A DNA stretch of 64,000 bases from Sporothrix humicola (taxonomy: Eukaryota > Ascomycota > Sordariomycetes > Ophiostomatales > Ophiostomataceae). Shown here one piece after another: positions 12,301-23,770 of the stretch; positions within the stretch are counted from its first letter, which is position 1; each line of letters opens with the position of its first letter. The stretch lies in the NCBI GenBank assembly GCA_021396245.1, contig WNYE01000111.1, positions 46,167 to 110,166 of the forward strand. The letters are read 5' to 3'. Below the pieces are notes generated by a model. That model worked only from the letters and a program-made list of their open reading frames with translations. It made no database searches and had not been told where the DNA came from. Position numbers and translations under genes: made by a program.

Positions 12301-13405
12301 ATACCCTTTGCCTTTGGGGTAAAGCAGCGAGCGCATATTTGCAACACCGCCAGTCTCGTCATACTTGTCCCATTTCGCACAGTCGGTCCTCAGTTCCGAG
12401 CCCCGGATCGACAACCCCTTTTGCCACTCTTCGGCCGCGTGGGCACCAAGCTCTCTCACGGAAGCGAACTCCTCGCGGAGACGCTCGACGTCTTCCTTCC
12501 AATAGATCTTGGTCACCTGGGCCGACGGCGGCAGCTGGCCGCGCTCAATGGCGCTCAGCGGAACCACGCAAGAAAGTGAGGTCATAAACACAAACTGGAG
12601 CGCGGGAAGCAGAAACGTCGAGCCAGAAGACACCAACAATTCCATTTCCTGTTGGGTTAGAAACAAGTTGGGGGGTATAGCAAAAATAGTAGGGGAGACT
12701 TACTGTCAAGGTATTCCTAGATAGACAGGTGCCGCAGCAGCGGACGCGGAACTCCCAGATACGGGCCACGCCGTCGATGCCGGGTCCATAGCGATAAGGA
12801 TCAGTGGCAGACATTGCCCGTCTCGTATCCCGTCTGCCGCAAAACTGACACGTCGACATGCAGGCCATTCGCCAAATTTCGATCTCCGTCTTTCCCCTGA
12901 GGGGGTTGGGCATTTTGGGCCAGAATCTGCGTCTCGCGTTTCGCCAAAGAATGTTTGGCTGGACGACTTGGACGCAGGACTTTTCGAGAGGCGGTGGACG
13001 CTTTTCCACCACGACTGTCGAAGCCGGGTCGAGGTAAGAGTTGAACAATTTGTTGACCATCAACAAATTCCCCAACGTCCTCGGAGGGCAGAAAGAAAAG
13101 ATATGGTGCCAGACCTCGGCGGGTAGAAGTGATCTATCCGCGTCAGGACTGGTGGGAGCCTCCAACTTGGCCTTCTTGGACTGAGTAGCAGGCTGCTCAT
13201 CCGCGGCGTTGGGAGCAGTGTTTGCATCTGTTGATGCAGCTTCTTCAGAAGCTTTGCGTTTCTTTGACAGAAGACTGGCTTCTTGATCAGGGATCAGGGT
13301 ATCTGGGCCGTCATCCATGACAATGTCTGGGGTGATGGCAGAGTCATCGCTCGTCGGCTCAGAAATGGTAGCCATTTCCGATGGTCGGGGTGTTGGTTCG
13401 GCCAT
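9331..13405 (-). CDS. Large F-box protein with zinc-finger-like motifs and a proline-rich tail
   Basis: Two exons, 13405..12704 and 12648..9331, separated by a 55 nt intron (GTAAGT..CAG); 1339 residues. Residues 1-90 are disordered with an SKKRKASEE-type basic stretch. The F-box follows at about 92-130 (LLPAEVWHHIFSFC). Cys pairs occur near 186-189 (CQFC) and 223-227 (CCGTC), astride the splice site. Two C2H2-like fingers follow: CPLC...HYAAKH near 532 and CYAC...HFYQAH near 820. The C-terminal third is disordered and rich in Pro, Arg and Tyr, with a run of about 11 prolines near 1004-1014 and many RRxPVEY-type tracts. F-box proteins usually bridge Skp1-cullin ligases to substrates; the substrate here is unknown. 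Intron phase 0 joins the frames cleanly. Confidence 0.82.
10307..10340. repeat. ggaggc hexanucleotide tandem repeat
   Basis: About 5.7 perfect copies of ggaggc. On the minus strand it encodes the polyproline run of the F-box protein. It is a candidate length-variable site. Confidence 0.85.
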
Positions 13406-14677
13406 GGCCCGAACCTGGTTGTGGTATGGAGGAAAAACAAACAATGCAGAGAGAAAAAAATTGAAGCGGAAGAAAAGAGGGGACAAGAAGGGCTAAATAC
13501 AAGAAAAAACTGTGACTCGAGAAGGAACAACAACAGTCCAAAAATGGAAGTCGCGACCCAGTATCAAGAAACAGAAAATGGGGAAGGAACGACCCAGCTT
13601 TTATTTGTATCAACAAAAGAGGCCAATCCACAGCAAGATTAGAGATCTAATCAAACACTGGCAAGACACAACGCGAGACGCGCGTTGAGAACCAAAGTCA
13701 ACACTCGTCGACAGGCGTGTATAAATTAACAAAGGGAAACGATGTACCACCAGTGGCTCGTCATGGCTCTTGAGAACCGCACGAGACTGTCTATAGAGAG
13801 CTTTCTCTATATTCTATGGTGATGCAATTGTGACGTGAGAAAAATGCGGTGATGATAGAGTTGTTGATAGTCCCCCTTCGATGCTTTCTCTGAATGAATC
13901 CTGAGAATGCAACCAGACAAGATCTATCGAGAATGAACAAAGGCTGGTGACCCGTTGCCGGATATTAAGGTGCAAGAGAGGAGGCGAATAGGGAGGTATA
14001 TTAGATGCCGTAATCGGTCGTGAAATGAAATAACGCTGGCGTTCAACAAAGGGCGTATATGTTTGTTGATTGTTCACAAAATCATTCGTTGTTGATGTCG
14101 ATTTTGATGAAGAAAACTCAGTGAAATCGCCCCTGTAATTAGATGCTAGCAGATTGTACTTGGCTGGAGTGATCACTGGCACAGAGGCGGCGCATTATTT
14201 TTCCGGGCCGGCTGAAACGCGGAGCTACAAGTGTGGAGTTTGGAATCAGTGAGACTTCAGTGCCTGACAGCGATGACGCAGCCGATTGCAGTGGATCCAC
14301 CCATCCGGTAGCGGGCAGCTGCGACTGGCCGATGCTACTGCTCAACAAGTGCTCCTGCCTTGCCGAGCTCAACAGCCCCTCTCGTCGCAATCATCGTCAG
14401 CTCACTCAACTTTCGACTTTCTTTCGCATCACATCGCCTACGACGAGCGGACGATCATTTCTGGTCGACTGTGCGACATCTACAATTTGTCGCACGCATT
14501 ACGACTTGCTCACATCGACAGCACACGACCAATCACCCCAGCCACCCGAAATACCCACTCACTCGCATCGATCGACAGTCAAGCTCCAAAGAGCTTCAAG
14601 CGATAACGAGGACAGCAACAAACAACACAAATACAACGACGGCGGCCTTGCATGACCGCAAGACCTAGCCCGGCACA
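13406..14677. other. Divergent promoter region, F-box gene / NCR1
   Basis: A 1.27 kb gap between divergent starts. It holds a TATAAATTA stretch near 13720 and a CCAATCA box at 14529-14535. The last 250 bp before NCR1 are rich in short CA/AC-containing stretches. I see no coding region. Confidence 0.5.
14529..14535 (+). promoter_or_regulatory. CCAATCA box, upstream of NCR1
   Basis: CCAATCA lies 143 bp upstream of the NCR1 start codon on the coding strand, a usual position for a CCAAT-binding complex site. Function is inferred from motif and position only. Confidence 0.4.
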
Positions 14678-17600
14678 ATGACGAGGCTCTCACGAGCCGT
14701 CGCTGCGGTGCTCCTCCTAGCTGGTCTGGGAGAAGCGGCAGCACCAAGCGAGGGCTTTACGGCCAAGCACGAAGCCGGACGCTGCGCGATTCGCGGGCAA
14801 TGTGGAAAGAAGAGCATATTTGGAGCCGAACTCCCGTGCGTGGACAATGGACTGGCAACAGAGCCCGACGAGGATGTGCGGGAACAGCTCGTCGGCCTGT
14901 GCGGGCCAAAGTGGAAGTCCGGCCCGACCTGCTGTGACGGCCAACAAGTAAGTAACTTCGAGGAAGACGCCATGTTTATCACTCTGGTCTAACAATTTCC
15001 AGTTAAAAGTGCTCAAAGACAACCTCGCAACGGCGAACCAGCTCATCTCGTCGTGCCCGGCCTGCAAGGAGAATTTCTACAACCTCTTCTGCACGTTCAC
15101 ATGCTCGCCCGACCAATCTCTCTTTATCAACGTGACCGACGCCGCCGAGAAAAACGGCAAGCTGTTGGTGACAGAGCTCGACCAGCTCGTGTCCGAAGAG
15201 TATGGCGCCGGCTTCTACGACAGCTGCAAGGAGGTCAAGTTTGGACCGACCAACTCCAAGGCCATGGCCCTGATTGGCGGTGGTGCTAAGAACTACACTG
15301 AGTTCCTCACGTTCCTGGGCAAGCAGCGCCTCGGTGGCTCGCCCTTCCAGATGAATTTCCCGCTGTCATACCCCGAACCCGACATGGCACCGCGCCAGTC
15401 GACCCCGAAAAAGTGCAACGACGAAGACCCCAACTTCCGCTGCGCCTGCATCGACTGCCCACCCGTTTGCCCTGAGCTGCCCGCCCTCAAGAAGCAAAAG
15501 GAGTGCCACGTCGGCCTTCTGCCTTGCCTATCGTTTGCCTCGATCCTCACCTACTCGGTTCTGGCGGCTCTCGTGATTGTCTGGGCCGGCCTACGCTTCT
15601 GGTACACACAGAACCGTAACCGCGGCCTTCCCCTGTTGCACGACCCTCGCGGCGATGCTGACGACGAAGACGACATTGAAGACGACGAGCATCACGCCTT
15701 CCTCTATGGGTTTATCCGTGGCACGACGTCCAACGTATCGGCTGCTGAAGAGGCTCCCACCGACTATGTCATCAACGTTTGGTGCAACAAGGTGTTCCGG
15801 AAACTGGGACACTGGGCGGCTCGATTCCCCGGCATCAGCATCGGGACTAGCCTGCTTGTTGCCACTGTCCTGAGTCTGGGTCTGTTCCGCTTTAAGCTGG
15901 AGCTGGACCCTGCTCGTCTCTGGGTCAGCCCGACGTCGGCTGCCGCACAGGAGAAGGCATTCTTTGACACGAGCTTTGGACCGTTTTACCGCGCTGAGCA
16001 GGCATTCCTGGTCAACGACACGCATCCCTCTGGTCCTGGCCCCGTCTTGAGCCAGGAGACACTGGTGTGGTGGATGGATGTGGAGAAGAGCATCCAGGAG
16101 CTCAAGGGACAGGAGTACGGTGCCACGCTCGACGACGTCTGTTTCAAGCCGACTGGTTCTGCCTGCGTGGTTCAGTCGGTCGCCGCCTACTTTGGCAACG
16201 AACCCTCTCTTGTTGGCACGTCCTGGAAGAAGACGCTGCGGTCGTGCGCCCAGCGCCCGGTTGAGTGTCGCCCCGAGTACGGCCAGCCCCTCGACCCTGA
16301 GTCAATCCTGGGCCAGTTCCCCGACGCTGCTCACGCCGACGAGGCCAAGGGTATGACAGTCACCTGGGTCGTCAACAACTATGCCGAAGACACACCCGAA
16401 GTCAAGCGCGCCATGGACTGGGAGCAGGCTTTGAAAAAGCGCCTTCTCGAGGTGCAGGAAGAGGCATCGGAGCGTGGCCTTCGCCTGTCGTTCTCGACCG
16501 AGATCAGTCTCGAGGAAGAGCTCAACAAGTCGACCAACACGGACGCCAAGATTGTCATCATCAGCTATGTCATCATGTTCCTGTACGCCTCCATTGCCCT
16601 CGGCTCGACGACGCTCTCTTTCGGCGACCTGTTCCGTCACTTTGGTGTGTTCCTGGTCGAGTCCAAGTTTGGTCTTGGTTTTATCGGCGTCCTGATTGTT
16701 GTCATGTCGATTACAGCGTCCATCGGTCTGTTTTCCTGGGCCGGCCTGAAGGCAACCCTGATTATTGTGGATGTCATTCCGTTCATTGTTCTGGCCGTCG
16801 GCGTCGACAACATTTTCTTGATTGTCCACGAGTTTGAGCGTGTCAACATCAGCCACCGGGACGAAGAGGTGGCTCAGCGCATCGCCCTGGCTCTAGGCCG
16901 CATGGGTCCGTCTATCCTCTTCTCTGCCATCACAGAGACGGCTTCCTTTGCACTAGGTGCCTTTGTTGGTATGCCGGCCGTGCGCAACTTTGCCATTTAT
17001 GCCGCCGGTGCCGTGTTCATCAACGCTATTTTGCAAGTCACGGGCTTCGTGTCTGTCCTGGCTCTGAACCAGATTCGTGTCGAGGAGAATCGTGCCGATA
17101 TTCTCTTTTGTATTCCGGTTAAGTCGGCCCGTGTGCACCTTAACGAGGAGTACTCTGGCCGCTACAACGACTCCAACGGCTTTAGTGACGAGTTGGCTCG
17201 TGAAAGCTGGCTGCAGCGGTTCATCCGCCAGCGCTATGCTCCTACTCTTCTCAAGAAGAACGTCAAGGCTGGCATCCTCATCTTCTTTACCGGTCTGTTT
17301 GCTGCCGGTATTGCCCTTCTGCCTTATGTCCAGCTCGGCCTCGACCAGCGTGTTGCCATCCCCGACGACTCGTACCTCATCCCCTACTTCAACGACCTCT
17401 ACGACTACTTCGAGTCGGGCCCGCCAGTCTACTTCGTCACAAAGGACCTGAACGCCACCCAGCGTCTGCACCAGCAAGAGCTCTGCTCGCGCTTCCCGAC
17501 GTGCCAGCTGACGTCTTTGACGGGCATTCTGGAGCAGGAGCGCAAGCGGTCCAATGTGTCGTACATTGCATCGCCCACGGCCAGCTGGATCGACGATTTT

Positions 17601-18611
17601 TTCCTGTGGCTCAATCCCGACTTCGAGAGCTGCTGTGTTGAGAACAAAAAGCCCTGCTTTGCCAACCGCATCCCGCCGTGGAACGTGACACTGTCCGGCA
17701 TGCCTGAGGGTGATGAGTTTGTCTACTACCTCAAGAAGTTTATCAACGCGCCGACCACCGAAGAATGCCCTCTTGGCGGCCAGGCGTCCTACGGCCAGGC
17801 CCTCGTCATTGACGCGGAGCACGACACTCTGCCGGCCACGCACTTCCGCACAATGCACACCCCGCTGCGCAGCCAGGACGACTTCATCAAGGCCTATGCC
17901 TCGGCCCGCCGCGTCGCCTCGGACATTACGGAAGCGACAGGCGTCGAAGTGTTCCCCTACAGCGTCTTCTACGTCTTCTTTGACCAGTACGCCACCATTG
18001 TCTCGCTGTCGGCCACGCTCTTGGGCTCGGCCATGGCCATTATCTTTGCAGTGTCGTGGATTATTCTGGGTTCCTTTATGACGGCAGCCGTCGTCGCTTG
18101 CACGGTCGCAATGACGATCACTGACATTGTCGGCGCCATGGCCCTCATGGGCGTCTCCCTCAATGCCGTGTCGCTCGTCAACCTCATCATCTGCGTCGGC
18201 ATCTCGGTCGAGTTCTGCGCACACATTGCCCGTGCCTTCACGTTCCCCTCGGCCCTGCTCCGCCACAATGCGCGCACGCGGTTCCCCGATGCACGCGAGC
18301 AGCGCGCCTGGGCCGCTCTCGTCAATGTCGGCGGTTCCGTGTTCTCGGGCATCACGCTCACAAAGCTGCTGGGCGTCACGGTGCTTGCCTTTACACGCAG
18401 CAAGATCTTTGAGATCTACTACTTCCGCGTCTGGGTGGCCCTTGTCGGTTTCGCGTCGACACATGCGCTCATCTTCTTGCCCGTGGCCCTCTCTGTGGCT
18501 GGCGGCCGCGAATACTTGGACGCCGACGGCGAGGGCGGTCTGCCGGCCGACCTGGCCAGCCGGCTACGGGATGCCGAAGACACGTCGGACGACGAGGACG
18601 GCCTGCTGTAG
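14678..18611 (+). CDS. NCR1: Niemann-Pick C1 type sterol transporter NCR1
   Basis: Two exons, 14678..14947 and 15003..18611, with a 55 nt intron (GTAAGT..CAG) that joins CCDGQQ to LKVLKDNL, as in NPC1 proteins. The product is 1292 residues to the first stop. A signal peptide (about 1-22) precedes the Cys-rich N-terminal sterol-binding domain (CCDGQQ, CPACKENFYNLFCTFTCSPDQ). A transmembrane segment follows near 175-200, then a luminal domain, the sterol-sensing domain (IVIISYVIMFLYASIALG to about LALNQIRVEENR), a second Cys-rich luminal domain and a second RND-type membrane bundle ending near residue 1265. It moves sterol and related lipids across the vacuolar membrane. The TAG at 18609-18611 is followed in frame by 85 codons that look coding (next entry), so the annotated end may not be the native one. 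Confidence 0.93.
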
Positions 18612-18869
18612 AACGGCCAGCCGTTTTCGGAAGCCGAGATGGCGGCGGCAGCCCGGCGGTTTGGCATTTTGAGGGGAGGAGGCGGCGGAGGCCCTCCACG
18701 GCCCGGTGTGCGCCAATACAACTGGTCGAACGTTGACTCCTTCTACTACGGCGATGGTGTGCATCCCAGCGACCTTGACGCATACAGCCTCTTGACGCCG
18801 GGCCCATACGAAGAGGAGCAGTCGACGGCAATCATGAAGCCAGCAAGAGGAGCCCGCGTCAACTACTAG
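18612..18869 (+). pseudogene. In-frame C-terminal extension of NCR1 beyond an internal TAG
   Basis: Directly after the NCR1 TAG the same frame stays open for 85 codons to a TAG at 18867-18869. It reads NGQPFSEAEMAAAARRFGIL, a Gly/Pro-rich patch (RGGGGGGPPRPGVRQYNW), then DSFYYGDGVHPSDLDAYSLL and ends near ARGARVNY. Codon use is GC-rich at third positions like the gene itself, and the composition is that of a cytosolic transporter tail, not of a UTR. Possible explanations are a nonsense mutation in this isolate, a base-call error, stop readthrough, or an unusual splice. I see no convincing intron that removes the stop. It is listed as a broken gene part because the cause cannot be settled from the sequence. 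Confidence 0.55.
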
Positions 18870-21800
18870 GAACCAGGCGGGCTGCAACTACAAACAAGAC
18901 GCGGTGGGCAGCAGCAGCAGCAGCAGCGACTACGAGTCAAGGCAAGACAGCAGCCACAGCAGCCTCAAAAACAACAGAGGCCGCAGAACAGTCCGAGCAA
19001 CTACAACTATCGCCTCTTCTGCCGCCTGCCACGTATCGACGAGTGTGCCGAGGCCGATTGACGGCAATGTATCAGTACTTTTACTTTTTGCTTTTCATTT
19101 TCTTGTTTTGGGATCACCTTCGGCGTTGAGTTTAACTGGCTTTATCTTGCATAATGTGAAGAGGAGGGAAGACCACAGAAAGCTACAGTCGGAAAGCATA
19201 CGAAAGACGCGAGAGAGCGAGCTGCATGGATTTTTTTATTGATTGTTTTTCTTTCTTCCTTTTGTTCTGTCTCTGAATAGCGAGTAACAATCATCACGCC
19301 TTTGACATGGCTTTCTCTTTACTTTTCTCTGTACTGTTTTCTTCTTCTCATAACTTTGTAATAAAATCAAACACATTCTAATGCAACTCCGTCCCAACAA
19401 CCAAATCTTGTGCGTCTTCCGTCCCGTGTCCGCGTCCATCGTACGGTGCGGTACATATGTCTCTTGCAGAGTACCGGCGAGAACGCCATCTGTGCGTTTG
19501 CAGCCTGCGTTGTCTGTGAAGGCCGTGGCTGTCCGTAGTACCTTCCTGTTCTGAACAGGCCTAGTTTCCAAAGAAAGAACACACGAGTCTGCAACTCGTT
19601 CCTGCCCTTCCTATTTCGAAGAAACGGCCTTTCTGTTTTCTTCCATCTTTTGCGTCAGGCCGGAAGGCGCAACACTGGAAAAGGCACGGAGTTACGAGAG
19701 TGTTCGTGCAGGTCTGTTGGTTGCGCCTTCCATCTCCCCTATCTCGGTCGCTCGCGCCTTCCTGAAGCATTCAATGTGACGACACCACGGGTCTCGTTTC
19801 TTTCTCCTTTCTGCTGGCCTAGTGCGCGACGGCGGTCGTAGTTTCCCTCATGAGCCTCGAAATATGAAGTGCCGAAATGACCAAAAAAATAAGGAAGTCA
19901 CCATGCATCGGTTCGGGTTGCCCACTTCCACTTTATTTTTGCCCCTCGTCCCAGTTTGTCGTCAGTTGTGCTCTTGTTTCACAGAAACGGCTTCCCCTTT
20001 TTCCACTTGTCTTCTCTCAAGTCTTCTACTGTCTCTCCCTTTTGGGCGTCTAATTGTTTCTTTTTTTTTAATGTGTTTTGTTTCCTCACGCGGACAACGT
20101 GAGATTTCCACTGCAACCAACTGCAACTACAGAAAACTGTCCCACGCAGCGGGATCCTCGGTCTTCGGCATTTCGATTCTACCAAGTAAACGCACATTTC
20201 ATGTCCTCCCAGGCTCGTTTTCGCATTCTCGCATTATCACATCGACCAAACCTCCTCCACATTTTGCGAAGAATGATTAAATCCAAGTCCGTGGAAATGC
20301 TGGACTTTCAAACAACAGATGCGCGGATCTTCTCTAAGCTGGACACGCTAGGGAATACGCGAAAAGGCGACAAATCCCCAATGTCACTAACACACAACGT
20401 CTTCTCCAAACCGGACTGATGGCGCCGACAATATGACTGGAAGACCTTTCCAAAACAGCAGGGTGAAGAGAGAGCCTCGTCCAGTGGGCAATTGGCCGTC
20501 TCGAAACTACACCGTTTTAGGAAGAGGTCTCGGGCAAACCCCGAACATCAAAGCCTCACATTTACACAATTCACAGAGTACCAGCCTTCAGCTTATCTTC
20601 TTTACTGTGCATCTTGCATCTTGAAATGCGGCACTGTCAGGGACGATATGGTGACCCGGTCTGGCCTGGCATGGCCCAAGGACCTTGCTGAATTATGGCA
20701 GCCAGAAGAGTCCTTTAATATCGAGAAAGCTCTGAACACAACCCTACAAAAAAGCGGTCCGCCACCGCAGCGGACAATCCGTCCCAAACATCAGTCGGTC
20801 GTGGGTGTGGCCAGACAAAGGGTAGAAGCCCTGATGTTTGAAAATGTGCACAGTTCGATATTGTCTAAAGACAGGACAACACAAAAAGGCACACATGCAA
20901 CGTATGCACAACTCACAGGCCAAAAGTACCTGGCAGCGGCGCATATGCAACAAGCAACTTATCAGAGACAAAAAGACACAAGGCGGAAAAGGTTAAATTT
21001 GGAAACGAAAATGCAAATCGCATCAAATCAAATCAGCGATTTCTAGTCCAGTGGGAAAGCAGATTGAGGCGGGATAACGGGTCCCAGCCAAGACGCCGCT
21101 CAAAAAAAAACCCAACTCTGCATAACGGCACATGTTGTGCGGTATGGACTCTTTGGCAGAACAGTATGTGGACTGCACCTTTGTCATCTCGCATTTCATG
21201 TTGTGCCTTCACGTCGCAATCGCTTCCCTTTCCAGCCACCGGTCTTCCAGCATTGCGTGGCTTTTGCAGCAAAGGATGCACTTCCTGATAAGATGTGACC
21301 AGAACAAAAGAGATCAAGAATCGAGCAAGGGATGAAAACAGACAAGGGACCAGAAAAGGAAGCAAGTGCCTCCCGAGAACAACCCATTCTTTGTCCTATT
21401 TGACTTTTTTTCCTCTGCAATTCTCACCACAACCAGCAAGTGCCTGTGTCGAGGCTGGGCTGTCTGCCTTTGCCTCTGGTTTCTTGTGCCTTTAATTGGA
21501 TCTTGCATCTGCCGATGGTCCTCTTACACGCACCTTCTCCACACAACCCCACTGGTGGTCGTCGACGGAGCTGCCAAACCACTTTTGTTCCTGTTTCCCC
21601 TCAGTTGACAGGCCATTGGTTTTCCCCCTCCCCTTCACTCCTTTCTCCTTCCCTCCTCCGCTTTAGCGCGTGGCTCCGTCCGCCGTTTGCTTTCGGTGCT
21701 TTTTCTTGTGTTTTTTGTCTTTTTTTTTTTTTTACTTCGTTCTTGATTCTTGCTTTGCGCCCCAGACATATCCCCCGTCGGACTCGCGGGGTTCTTGTGG

Positions 21801-23770
21801 TGGGAATACCCCGATCCTTTGCGCCATTCTCCATCCACTAGCGGTGCCCCATATCTCTCGTTCCCATATGGCAGTTCCATTCTGAGCCTCTCGAAGAGAG
21901 GATATTACATCTACCGTGTTTGTGCAAAGAGGAGCCGCACCCCGTCATCTGCATCATCTGCACCTATCTGTACTAATCTGTACCCGTCAAGCGACTTTTC
22001 TGGGCCTTTGCCCAGGCTTTTACTGCACATCGTCCCCCAGAAAGTTCTTCTTTGGCGGCGATCCTGAATGATTTAAAGTGGACAAGGCCCGCTACTGGAA
22101 GAGCGGCAGGCAAGGATGTCAGTCTTACAGCTGCTGCGTACGGGTATGTGGGGTGAAGTTTTGCTGTCCTTTCTCTGTCTTTGCGGATTTTCGTTTGATT
22201 TTGCATTGATTTCCATGTATTTTTTCGAGGGTTTTGAGGGTTCTTGAGATATTCCATTGCGATTCTCTGCCCTGTTCTAGCTGCCGGGTTTTCTCCATTC
22301 TGAATTCTTCCCCCTCTCTGCATTCGTATCCGGCAGGTCGGCCAATCGCTTTGAGGCTTTCGCCCTATGTCCATGGCATGGGACCGTTACTTGGCTGCAT
22401 CGGCTGCAGGTGGTTGAATTGAGGTACACCCGCGCACAAGATTGGGACAGGACAGGCCGACAGACTCCATGTCACTGTGGAAAGAGGAAGCGCGAAGAAA
22501 AAGAAAAGAAGAAAAAAGGCAAAAATACCACGGAGCAGGTGGAAGTCGATGTGGAGGCAAAGTCGAAGCCACCTCATGCCCAGGAACCCCTGGCAGCACG
22601 ACAGCACGGCAGACGTTCAAGAACGCAAAACAAGACTAAATCAAGACAAAGACAAGAAAAATAAATCACAAAATCAAAGGCCGGGACAGGATCTTTCGCG
22701 CCGCGCCCCGATGCTCCTCCACCGACATACTTCGCAAAGAGCTACCGAGTTTTTGTTTCTGGCTTCTGGGCCTTGCAACATTCGATGTTTTTTTGTCTCC
22801 TTCCTGGTATCATCCCGGGTCCCAATTCCTCATCCTCACCCACCCAAGAATAAGAACGGGGGGCAGGGGGGCTTGACTTGACTATTTCACGGCAGAGACA
22901 TCCCGCCGTCAGCGTGCATATAATTACTCCTACCCCCAACACACCAGCTTGAATAAAGAGGCAGGCAAGAAGACAAGAAGACAATAATTCAAAAAGGCGG
23001 CACACCTCCTCAGTATCTCGAACCTCGAAAAATATCACCCACTACCGTGTTATATTAATTTCGTTTCTCAAAGTTCAACGTGCTCTAAACACCTCCTGCC
23101 GAGACCAAGAGTCCTTGACGCGCTGCCCTCACCAGGTTATTGAGTTAGAGGTCGGTTCCTTTATTACTTCATTTTCCCCTCATCGACGGGAAGAATATAT
23201 GACAAAGTAGGTGGCGTTTACCTTTTACCTTTTACCATTTACCTTTACCTGGCTCACCTCTTCTTGTTCATTTATGGTTTATTTTTGTCCTTGACCCCAT
23301 CCCCACGAGTTTTGTTTCCCCTGTCTTACTATTCTCTGGGTTTAGCTATCTTTTCCTTCTTTTCTCTCCACTCCACCCCGGATCCCTTCCAATTTCATAA
23401 TACAACCTTGTTCCTCTCCGTCATATTTTTCTGAAACCTCACTCGGAGACTTACAGTAATCTCATTCTTCACTCTTTTATGCAAACATTGTTCGCTTTCG
23501 TTGTCATTATTGCCAGTTTCCTTTTGCTTTGATTCGCATATTCAACCCAGCCAGACTAACATCGGATTTTGTTCGCCGCAGCCCTGCCACCTCCACAAAG
23601 TCGACATAATACTTCCGACGAGACGACAGACCGACCAGATCGAGCACGACGGAGAAACCCCGTAGTCTTTCTTTTCGTCATTTGGGGGACGGCAGCAACT
23701 GCTACAATCTAGCTGCGAAGAAGTCGTGAGAGCATACGGTCATTTTTATCATTTTTAGTACGCCACCCAT
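18870..23770. other. 4.9 kb gene-free region between NCR1 and the P450 gene
   Basis: It holds the NCR1 3' UTR and the P450 promoter and leader. Open frames reach 184 codons (20492-21046), but their codon use is neutral and the products are unrecognisable. Pyrimidine-rich blocks are common on the plus strand (19900-20080, 21560-21760, 23210-23560). Short tandem copies of a TTTACC-type unit occur at 23217-23250. No RNA gene, transposon or duplicated block was found by eye. Confidence 0.5.
23217..23250. repeat. Short TTTACC-type tandem repeat
   Basis: Five imperfect copies of a TTTACC/TTTTACC unit about 520 bp upstream of the P450 start codon. It does not match a fungal telomere repeat. Confidence 0.6.

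Noticed and set aside
16953..18464. 503-codon open frame on the minus strand inside NCR1
   Set aside because: Antisense shadow of the NCR1 sterol-sensing and membrane domains; composition is His/Asp/Arg-rich without domain features.
20492..21046. 184-codon open frame in the NCR1-P450 gap
   Set aside because: No GC-rich third positions as in true genes here, no domain or signal sequence, and no plausible splice extension.
23217..23250. Possible interstitial telomere repeat
   Set aside because: The unit is TTTACC-like, not TTAGGG/CCCTAA.
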